This document shows positions 58,023-64,000 of a stretch of 64,000 bases of DNA, piece after piece. Origin of the DNA: Peptococcaceae bacterium 1109 (lineage in GTDB: Bacteria > Bacillota > Limnochordia > Darwinibacteriales > Darwinibacteriaceae); contig LDJB01000002.1 in the NCBI GenBank assembly GCA_001028815.1, positions 310,001 to 374,000 of the forward strand, written 5' to 3'. The translations under genes were made by a program, and so were the position numbers. The first letter of the stretch is position 1. Every line of letters starts with the position of its first letter. The notes beneath the pieces were generated by a model. The model searched no databases and was not told the origin of the DNA. It saw only the letters and a program-made list of their open reading frames with translations.

Positions 58023-58598
58023 ATGATCAACTACCTGTGGTTTCTCATGATTGCCAGCGGCATCGCGGTGGCTGCTCTCAACGGGCGCATTGAAGTGATT
58101 ACAGAAGCCATCGTCAAAGGGGCGGAGCAAGCTGTGGCCATTTCCATCGGCCTCGCAGGGCTAATCGCCTTCTGGTCGGGTATGATGGAGATTGCCCAAG
58201 CTAGCGGTATGATGGCCCTGCTCGCGAGGCTTATGCGTCCCATCGCGAAAAAGCTGTTCCCTGAAGTCCCCTCTGGACATCCTGCCATGGGCGCCCTGCT
58301 CCTAGCCATGTCCGCGAATATCCTCGGGCTAGGCAATGCCTGCACTCCTTTAGGAATCAAAGCCATGGAAGAGCTGCAAAAGCTCAACAGGGAAAAGGAT
58401 ACAGCCAGCAATAGTATGTGTACTTTTCTCGTCATCACAGCTTCCAGTTTGACCATCATCCCAGGGACCATCATTGCCCTTCGGGCTGCCCAGGGTTCCT
58501 CCGCCCCAGCTGAGGTGGTGGGCCCCATTATCTTCGCAACCACGTGTTCCACACTGGCCGCCATAGTCTTGGACCGCATACTCCGCCGCTACTGGTAG
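58023..58598 (+). CDS. spmA: Spore maturation protein SpmA
   Basis: 191 residues, four or more membrane helices, nucleoside-recognition/Gate domain: ISIGLAGLIAFWSGMMEIAQASG, then GHPAMGALLLAMSANILGLGNACTPLG, NSMCTFLVITASSLTIIP (in parts). SpmA and SpmB help dehydrate the spore core in Bacillus. ATG with AAAGGAAGG upstream. First of a two-gene operon. Confidence 0.95.
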   Translation: MINYLWFLMIASGIAVAALNGRIEVITEAIVKGAEQAVAISIGLAGLIAFWSGMMEIAQASGMMALLARLMRPIAKKLFPEVPSGHPAMGALLLAMSANILGLGNACTPLGIKAMEELQKLNREKDTASNSMCTFLVITASSLTIIPGTIIALRAAQGSSAPAEVVGPIIFATTCSTLAAIVLDRILRRYW

Positions 58599-58612
58599 GA
58601 AGGAGAGATAAG

Positions 58613-59146
58613 ATGCTCCATACCCTCACCCAGGTTTCCCGCCTGGCAGTGCCTCTCACGTTCCTTACCATCATCTCCCTGGGCATAAGAAGCAAAGTGG
58701 CGGTCTATGAGGCCTTTGTCACAGGTGCGAAAGCTGGCCTCTACACCACTTTCCGCCTTGTACCCAATCTCATTGCCATGCTGGTTGCCGTTCAAATCTT
58801 CCGCCTCTCTGGGGCATTGGAGCTAGTCATCACCGCCTTGCGCCCTGTGACCAGCCTTTTTGGAGTTCCCGAAGAGGTCCTACCGCTGATGCTGGTCCGC
58901 CCCCTATCTGGCTCAGGTGCCTTGGGAGTAATGGCTCAGCTCTTCGCAGACTATGGGCCTGATTCTTTCGTCGGGCGGCTCGCCAGCGCTGTCATGGGCA
59001 CCACGGAAACCACTTTCTATGTCCTCACAGTGTATACAGGGGCAGTGGGGATTAAGCGCATCCGCCACACCCTCACGGTCAGCCTGCTTACAGATTTAGT
59101 GGGCTTTATCGCAGCGGTTTTTATCACTTTCGCCCTGTTTGGATGA
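58613..59146 (+). CDS. spmB: Spore maturation protein SpmB
   Basis: 177 residues, Gate-domain membrane protein paralogous to SpmA: KVAVYEAFVTGAKAGLYTTFRLVPNLIAMLVAV (in parts), MLVRPLSGSGALGVM, MGTTETTFYVLTVYTGAVGIK. I start at ATG 58613, 14 nt after spmA, with AAGGAGAG upstream; the earlier in-frame ATG lies inside spmA. Its 3-prime end overlaps the convergent birA by 51 bp. Confidence 0.95.
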   Translation: MLHTLTQVSRLAVPLTFLTIISLGIRSKVAVYEAFVTGAKAGLYTTFRLVPNLIAMLVAVQIFRLSGALELVITALRPVTSLFGVPEEVLPLMLVRPLSGSGALGVMAQLFADYGPDSFVGRLASAVMGTTETTFYVLTVYTGAVGIKRIRHTLTVSLLTDLVGFIAAVFITFALFG

Positions 59147-59911
59147 AGCTTCTTCCTCTGGGAACCTAAGGCTCACTTCCTCAGGGAAAACTGCCTCCAA
59201 AAGCCCGCCCACCGCCTCCACCAAGAGACTGCCATCGGGCAAGACTTCACGCGCGGTCGCGAGCCGCTCCTCGCCGCTGGAGATAAGGCAGATAGGACGG
59301 TTCAGGAAGTTACCGTACAGCCCAAACCCTTCGCGGAGATCAAGTTCACCTGCCCAGAGCTGTGCCAAGCAGTCATTGGCCCCCTTGAGGGCTCTGCTTA
59401 GAACCTCAAAGCGGGCCAGGGGATATCCGCAGCACTCCTCTAAGGAAGCCCTGGGCAGCTGGACTTGCCCTTGGCTCCGGTTCACGTTAATCCCCACCCC
59501 AGCCACCACCCACACGCCTTGGGGGGTTTTTATGCTCTCGCAGAGGATCCCTCCTAGTTTGTGCCGCCCCACCCACAGATCGTTTGGCCATTTGACCTTG
59601 ATGGCTGAAGAGTAGGCCTGCAGTTCCCGGGCGATGCCTAAGCCGAGGGCTAAAGGAAGCAGCCCAGTTTTGGTATAGTCTGGGAACCGCCAGATTATGC
59701 TAAAGGTTAGCGAAGTATTGTCAGAAAACCAAGGCCGGCCACGGCGGCCACGGCCCGCGGTCTGCTCTAGAGCCCAAATCACAGTGCCGTGTGCAGAGCC
59801 TGCCCTGATCTGAGCCTTGGCGAAATCATTAGTAGAAGGGAGCGTTTCATAGAGTTGGATAGTCTGAATGTGGGGTAAATCCCACCCCAGTACAGTACAG
59901 ATAGTTTCCAT
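59096..59911 (-). CDS. birA: Biotin--protein ligase, no DNA-binding domain
   Basis: 271 residues. Catalytic domain motifs: STNDFAKAQ, EQTAGRGRRGRPWFS (biotinyl-AMP loop), KWPNDLWVGRHKLGGILCE, VVAGVGINVN. A small C-terminal domain follows. There is no N-terminal helix-turn-helix, so it should biotinylate carboxylases but not repress transcription. I start at ATG 59911 after AAGGGGG; the frame to 59974 crosses its promoter region. Confidence 0.95.
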   Translation of the reverse strand: METICTVLGWDLPHIQTIQLYETLPSTNDFAKAQIRAGSAHGTVIWALEQTAGRGRRGRPWFSDNTSLTFSIIWRFPDYTKTGLLPLALGLGIARELQAYSSAIKVKWPNDLWVGRHKLGGILCESIKTPQGVWVVAGVGINVNRSQGQVQLPRASLEECCGYPLARFEVLSRALKGANDCLAQLWAGELDLREGFGLYGNFLNRPICLISSGEERLATAREVLPDGSLLVEAVGGLLEAVFPEEVSLRFPEEEASSKQGESDKNRCDKAH

Positions 59912-59926
59912 TTTATGTAAACCCCC

Positions 59927-59955
59927 TTGCAATGGGAAAAACACAGCAGTATAAT
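59927..59955 (+). promoter_or_regulatory. Promoter of htrA
   Basis: TTGCAA (59927-59932), 17-bp spacer, TATAAT (59950-59955). Predicted start near 59962, within an inverted repeat TTACC/GGTAA (59956-59960 and 59966-59970). Confidence 0.8.
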
Positions 59956-59978
59956 TTACCCGAAAGGTAATCATTCAA
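59948..59978 (-). promoter_or_regulatory. Possible promoter of birA overlapping that of htrA
   Basis: Minus strand TTGAAT (59978-59973), 19-bp spacer, TATACT (59953-59948). Its -10 shares bases with the htrA -10 on the other strand, so the two promoters would exclude each other. Confidence 0.45.
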
Positions 59979-59992
59979 GAAGGAGGATCTAT

Positions 59993-61243
59993 ATGCGCTT
60001 TAAGAAGCTCTCTACAACAGTTCTTTTTGTGCTCATTGCCTTCTTAGCTGCCAGTGCCATGTTCGACATTCTGCCGTATAACAGCGTGTCCAACGCGCAA
60101 GCGGAACCGGCAGAGGTTGAGCAGGTTGAGCCGCGGGCCGCGGTACCCACCACTGCAACACTGTTGGGTAACCCATATCTCATTGCAGATATTGCGGAAG
60201 TGGCAAGCCCGGCGACGGTCTTCCTTGCCGTGGAATGGCCTGCACCGGAAGCACCGAACCGGGGAACCATGCCCCGCTATCGGGATCCCTTTGGCTTCTT
60301 TGATTTCTTTTTTGACCCCTGGTATTACACTGAGCCTCGGCAGCAAACCAGTCAGGGCACAGGATTCTTCATCGATGAATCGGGGATTATCCTCACCAAC
60401 CAGCATGTGGTGGGCAACAAGGGCGAAGGCCAGACCATCACTGTCGCGGTGGACGTCCCCGGCCTGAAGGAAGAGTACAAGGCGGAAATCGTGGGTTCGG
60501 ATGCTACCCTAGACCTTGCTGTCCTCAAGATTATTGATGCGGAAGAGGGCACACTCTTCCCCCGCTTAGAGCTGGGTGATTCAGATGCTACCCGCCCAGG
60601 GGAGTGGGTAATTGCTATCGGCAATCCCTACGGCCAAGCCTTCGACCATACGGTCACCATCGGCGTGCTCAGTGCCAAGGGGCGTGCCATCAGTGTACGG
60701 GGCTCGGACGGAAGGGTTCAACAGTATGAGAACCTGATGCAGACTGATGCCTCCATCAACCCTGGGAACTCTGGTGGGCCCTTACTTAACGTTGAGGGCA
60801 AGGTAATCGGCATTAACACCGCTGTGCACGCCTCAGCCCAGGGCATCGGGTTTGCGATCCCGATTAATGTGGCCAAGGATGTGCTGGAAGAGCTGATCGA
60901 AACAGGCGGCGTAAAGCATGAACTGCCTCCCAAAGCGTGGCTCGGCATTTATTACCGGGAGATTACAGAGGACCTTGCCCGCCAGCTCCGCTTGCTGGAC
61001 ACCAAAGGCGTGTTGGTCCTAGATGTGATCAGTGGTTCCCCTGCAGAAGCAGCAGGACTCAAGCCTTGGGATGTGATCCGCCGGATTGACGATCGGGACA
61101 TCTTCACCACTGCAGACGTGGCGGAGGCCATCGCAGAGCTCCAGCCAGGCGATGAAATCCTGGTGACTGTCTCACGGGGTGGCGTGGCAGATTTGTTCAC
61201 TGTAACCCTTGGTGATATGCCCGCTGAACTCCGAACAGAGTAA
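59993..61243 (+). CDS. htrA: HtrA/DegP-type serine protease, one PDZ domain
   Basis: 416 residues. N-terminal signal anchor (about 9-26), trypsin-like domain with H138 (TNQHVV), D174 (TLDLAV) and S260 (NPGNSGGPL), then one PDZ domain (about 325-410). Quality-control protease outside the membrane. A Phe/Asp/Pro-rich loop (FGFFDFFFDPWYY) precedes the catalytic core, as in the LA loop of HtrA proteins. ATG 59993 follows AGAAGGAGG; the upstream frame lies over the promoter. Confidence 0.96.
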   Translation: MRFKKLSTTVLFVLIAFLAASAMFDILPYNSVSNAQAEPAEVEQVEPRAAVPTTATLLGNPYLIADIAEVASPATVFLAVEWPAPEAPNRGTMPRYRDPFGFFDFFFDPWYYTEPRQQTSQGTGFFIDESGIILTNQHVVGNKGEGQTITVAVDVPGLKEEYKAEIVGSDATLDLAVLKIIDAEEGTLFPRLELGDSDATRPGEWVIAIGNPYGQAFDHTVTIGVLSAKGRAISVRGSDGRVQQYENLMQTDASINPGNSGGPLLNVEGKVIGINTAVHASAQGIGFAIPINVAKDVLEELIETGGVKHELPPKAWLGIYYREITEDLARQLRLLDTKGVLVLDVISGSPAEAAGLKPWDVIRRIDDRDIFTTADVAEAIAELQPGDEILVTVSRGGVADLFTVTLGDMPAELRTE

Positions 61244-61262
61244 AGCTTGAGATTGAATGTCT

Positions 61263-61294
61263 AAAACCCCTTGCACCGCAGTGCAAGGGGTTTT
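61263..61294. terminator. Bidirectional terminator between htrA and folB
   Basis: Perfect 14-bp stem, AAAACCCCTTGCAC with GTGCAAGGGGTTTT around a 4-nt loop. The A/T ends give a U run in either direction, ending htrA (+) and folB (-). Confidence 0.93.
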
Positions 61295-61308
61295 CGATGT
61301 TCTTCAAC

Positions 61309-61662
61309 TTAGGGCGTGCGGGTGATCTCCACTTCCAAGTAATCCATGATGCCCCCTACGGGGACAAAGGGCTTCCGAATCCGCACGACCACTTTTTCCA
61401 CATCGTAAGCGTGGAGGATTTCCTCGGCAATGGTTTCTGCCAGGACCTCAGGGAGGAGAAACTCCCGTTCTTCCACAATGTCCTTGATTAACGTGTAGGC
61501 GTCCACATAGCTGAAAGCCAATTCCGGATCGTCACTGCCGTAGCGGAGATCGGTGTAGACTTCTAGATCCACCTCGAAGCGCTGCCCCATCTCTTTCTCT
61601 GCGGCATAAGCACCGTGATACCCATAGAACACCATATTCTTGAGCGTCAATCGATCAGACAT
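61309..61662 (-). CDS. folB: Dihydroneopterin aldolase
   Basis: 117 residues: LKNMVFYGYHGAYAAEKEMGQRFEVDLEV (in parts), with catalytic Glu of the YHG-EKxxGQ region, and the C-terminal VRIRKPFVPVGG. It cleaves dihydroneopterin in folate synthesis. No other fol gene in the window. Lies 17 nt after ftsH and probably cotranscribed with it. Confidence 0.96.
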   Translation of the reverse strand: MSDRLTLKNMVFYGYHGAYAAEKEMGQRFEVDLEVYTDLRYGSDDPELAFSYVDAYTLIKDIVEEREFLLPEVLAETIAEEILHAYDVEKVVVRIRKPFVPVGGIMDYLEVEITRTP

Positions 61663-61679
61663 CGTGTAAGCCCCCCTCG

Positions 61680-63614
61680 CTACTCCATGCCTATAACCGG
61701 TTCGCCTGTAGGCGCTACGCCCCGTTCCCGAAGGCGGTTTACCTCTTTCCCTTTATATGCATCAGGTTGGGGGTCGGTGACTGGAACTTCCGTTGCCTCC
61801 AAGCTCTCCAGTTCCCGCCCTGCCATGATGGCCTCAAACTCTTCCCTTGTCAAGGTCTCCCTATCCAAGAGAGCGTCGGCTACTGCATCGAGCTTCGCCC
61901 GGTGCTCGGTCAGGATTTCCACCGCTCGCTGGTAACTGCTTTCCACGATTTCCCGCACTTCTTGGTCAATGGCAGCTGCCACTTCTTCGCTGTAGTTGCG
62001 ATCCCGGGAGATATCCCGGCCGAGGAAGACCAGGTCTTCCCCGCTAGGCCGCCCAAAGGTGAGAGGGCCAAGCTTTTCACTCATGCCCCACTCCATCACC
62101 ATCTTGCGGGCCGTCTTGGTTACCCGCTCCAGATCGTTATGGGCACCAGTACTGATCTCGCCCAGGGCGATCTCCTCTGCTGCCCGCCCCGCTAGGAGCG
62201 ATACCAGATCATCGTAGAGCTTTGACCGGCTGGTAACAAACCGCTCCTCTTCGGGGAGCATCATGGTATAGCCGCCGGCCATACCCCGCCCGATAATGGT
62301 CACTTTGTGGACTGGGTCGCCGTGGGGCAGGAAGTACGCTGCAACGGCGTGCCCTGCCTCGTGATAAGCAAAGACCTTGCGGTCTACTTCAGTGAGGACT
62401 CGGTTCTTCTTCGCTGGGCCCATGAGCACCCGGTCGATGGCCTCTTCCATGTCTGACATAAGGATCTGCCTGCGGCTTGCCCGGGCAGCCAGAATAGCTG
62501 CTTCATTGAGAAGGTTTTCCAGGTCAGCCCCGGCAAAACCAGGGGTGCGGCGGGCGAGGACGTTGAGATCCACGTCTGGAGCTAACGGCTTGTTGCGGCT
62601 GTGAATCTTCAAGATAGCTTTCCGCCCTTCCAGGTCGGGGCGGTCCACGATAATCTTCCGGTCAAAGCGGCCTGGGCGCAAAAGCGCTGGGTCCAGCACG
62701 TCCGCCCGGTTGGTAGCTGCCATCACAATAATGCCGCTGTTGGTCTCAAAACCGTCCATCTCCACAAGCATCTGGTTGAGTGTCTGCTCCCGCTCATCGT
62801 GGCCGCCACCAAGGCCTGCGCCCCGCTGACGCCCTACTGCATCGAGCTCATCGATGAACACCAGGCAAGGAGCGTTCTTCTTCGCTTGGTCAAACAGGTC
62901 CCGCACCCGGGAAGCACCGACACCAACGAACATTTCCACGAATTCAGAGCCGCTGATACTGAAGAAGGGTACGCCCGCTTCGCCAGCAACAGCCCGGGCC
63001 AAGAGGGTTTTACCCGTTCCAGGAGGCCCTACCAAGAGGACGCCCTTGGGAATCTTGGCACCCACCTCCTGAAAGCGCTTGGGATGCTTGAGGAATTCCA
63101 CGATCTCCTGCAGTTCCTGCTTGGCTTCATCCACACCCGCGACATCGTTAAACCCGACTCGGGGTTTGTCCTCTGTGATGAGCCGCGCCCGGCTCTTGCC
63201 AAAGGACAGGGCCCGGTTATTGCCCCCTTGCATCTGGTTCATGATAAAGAGCCAGATCAAAGCCAGGACAACCACGAAGATCAAATTAGGAAGCAAAGCC
63301 ACCCACCAGGGCGTGGTCGGGGGCGGTTCAGCGGCAATCTGCACACCAGCATCAGTGAGCAGCTTGGTAATATCAGGCATCGTACCCATGGGTACAAGGG
63401 AAACAAAAGGCGTCCCGTCCCTCAGGACACCGCTGATCTGCTGTTCACCAACCATCCGCACTGATGCCACTTGGTTTTGATCTATAAGCCGAAGCAGTTC
63501 CGAATAAAACAGTTCCCGTTCGAAACTCCGGGGTGAGTACAAACTGCTGGCGAGGGAGACCACGATGATAGCGATCAGCAAATAGAGGCTGATGCCTCGC
63601 AAGAATTTGTTCAA
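61680..63614 (-). CDS. ftsH: ATP-dependent zinc metalloprotease FtsH
   Basis: 644 residues. Two N-terminal membrane helices (about 7-24 and 105-127), AAA domain with Walker A GPPGTGKT (about 196-203), [16 protein letters not shown] region [18 protein letters not shown], and zinc site HEAGH (about residue 420). Degrades membrane and regulatory proteins. I start at TTG 63614, 6 nt after GGGAGG, giving [13 protein letters not shown] as in relatives; the ATG at 63632 is part of that ribosome-site region itself. Confidence 0.98.
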   Translation of the reverse strand: MNKFLRGISLYLLIAIIVVSLASSLYSPRSFERELFYSELLRLIDQNQVASVRMVGEQQISGVLRDGTPFVSLVPMGTMPDITKLLTDAGVQIAAEPPPTTPWWVALLPNLIFVVVLALIWLFIMNQMQGGNNRALSFGKSRARLITEDKPRVGFNDVAGVDEAKQELQEIVEFLKHPKRFQEVGAKIPKGVLLVGPPGTGKTLLARAVAGEAGVPFFSISGSEFVEMFVGVGASRVRDLFDQAKKNAPCLVFIDELDAVGRQRGAGLGGGHDEREQTLNQMLVEMDGFETNSGIIVMAATNRADVLDPALLRPGRFDRKIIVDRPDLEGRKAILKIHSRNKPLAPDVDLNVLARRTPGFAGADLENLLNEAAILAARASRRQILMSDMEEAIDRVLMGPAKKNRVLTEVDRKVFAYHEAGHAVAAYFLPHGDPVHKVTIIGRGMAGGYTMMLPEEERFVTSRSKLYDDLVSLLAGRAAEEIALGEISTGAHNDLERVTKTARKMVMEWGMSEKLGPLTFGRPSGEDLVFLGRDISRDRNYSEEVAAAIDQEVREIVESSYQRAVEILTEHRAKLDAVADALLDRETLTREEFEAIMAGRELESLEATEVPVTDPQPDAYKGKEVNRLRERGVAPTGEPVIGME

Positions 63615-63679
63615 ATCTATCCTCCCCTCCATAGTTGGAGCGCACCAGTATGCAAATTCAGATACTCATGCATTGTTTA

Positions 63680-63708
63680 ATTATAGCACAGGGGTATGCA
63701 TGTGACAA
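63680..63708 (-). promoter_or_regulatory. Sigma-A promoter of ftsH-folB
   Basis: Minus strand TTGTCA (63708-63703), 17-bp spacer, TATAAT (63685-63680), in the gap after tilS. Predicted leader about 60 nt. Confidence 0.83.
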
Positions 63709-63711
63709 TGA

Positions 63712-64000
63712 TTATCGCCACGATTGACCCGGCACGCAGGTGAGGCGGACAACGTCCTTGGTACCGTGGGAAAGGCGCCCTTTTTCTCCCCGCCTTACCT
63801 CAGGGATCCACAGGATGTCCTGCTGGTCAGCGACTAAGGGCAAAGTGCACCGCAGGCCCCGAGGCACGTGCGCTTCCAGCATCAGGCGGCTCACTTTTTT
63901 CAGGGAACTGCTGCCAAAGGGCTGCATGCGGTCCCCGTCCTGCCTGGGGCGCACTATCAAGGGTAAGGCCAAAGCTTGGAGGTCGAAGTCTTCACTGTGT
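63712..64000 (-). CDS. tilS: tRNA(Ile)-lysidine synthase, C-terminal end (partial)
   Basis: The frame is open from the right window edge to TAA at 63714-63712; about 95 residues are visible. The pattern LIVRPRQDGDRMQPFG, then KVSRLMLEAHVPRG and DILWIPEVRRGE, matches the C-terminal domain of TilS, which makes lysidine at tRNA-Ile position 34. The catalytic PP-loop domain lies outside. tilS-ftsH order is typical of Bacillota, though hpt, often found between them, is absent here. Confidence 0.9.
   Translation of the reverse strand, partial: HSEDFDLQALALPLIVRPRQDGDRMQPFGSSSLKKVSRLMLEAHVPRGLRCTLPLVADQQDILWIPEVRRGEKGRLSHGTKDVVRLTCVPGQSWR

Overview
The window reads as the core chromosomal housekeeping region of a spore-forming Bacillota (clostridial or deep-branching type, moderately high GC). 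Evidence: the CtsR-McsA-McsB-ClpC stress operon, DisA, RadA, sporulation sigma-H, spore maturation proteins SpmA/SpmB, a zinc-type S14, a zinc-LID adenylate kinase, Mini-III, a cysteine T-box, YacL-type PIN/TRAM protein and strong Shine-Dalgarno sequences with frequent GTG and TTG starts. No mobile element, CRISPR array or phage gene was seen. I cannot name the genus.

Layout, left to right. (1) 1-6180: the end of an RND efflux pump (+), a YtcJ-like amidohydrolase and thioredoxin (-), a small membrane protein (-), and a class A penicillin-binding protein with a long Glu/Pro tail (+). (2) 6186-30026: one long minus-strand block, read right to left: L7Ae-like protein, rpsL, rpsG, fusA, tuf, the S10 operon, the spc operon, secY-adk-map, KOW protein, infA-rpmJ-rpsM-rpsK-rpoA-rplQ, then ecfA1-ecfA2-ecfT-truA and rplM-rpsI. 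rpsD is absent from the alpha operon. (3) 30049-41091: rpmG-secE-nusG-rplK-rplA, an attenuated rplJ-rplL unit, and rpoB-rpoC with a separate promoter and leader. (4) 41108-43818: second tuf copy, a small membrane ORF, a tRNA Thr-Tyr-fMet cluster and sigH. (5) 43824-47397: T-box-controlled cysE-cysS-mrnC-rlmB. (6) 47394-53331: ispDF fusion, PIN/TRAM protein, carD, a divergent MazG-like orphan, then radA-disA. (7) 53345-57888: ctsR-mcsA-mcsB-clpC with its CtsR operator. (8) 58023-64000: spmAB, birA, htrA, folB, ftsH and the end of tilS.

The order ctsR...radA-disA-yacL-ispD/F-cysE-cysS-mrnC-rlmB-sigH-rpmG-secE-nusG closely follows Bacillus subtilis, with notable changes: carD inserted, ispD and ispF fused, gltX and yacP missing, and tRNAs plus a tuf copy inserted before rpmG. 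Many promoters are near-consensus sigma-A sites with 17 or 18 bp spacers, so transcription units can be drawn with fair confidence.

I do not see a convincing new multi-gene system. The observations most worth checking are regulatory: a perfect 10-bp inverted repeat straddling the -35 of the rpoB promoter, an attenuator-like hairpin in the rpoB leader, a possible leaderless upstream ORF at sigH, an acidic 76-residue extension of RpoB, overlapping promoter/terminator arrangements, and a few small unassigned ORFs.
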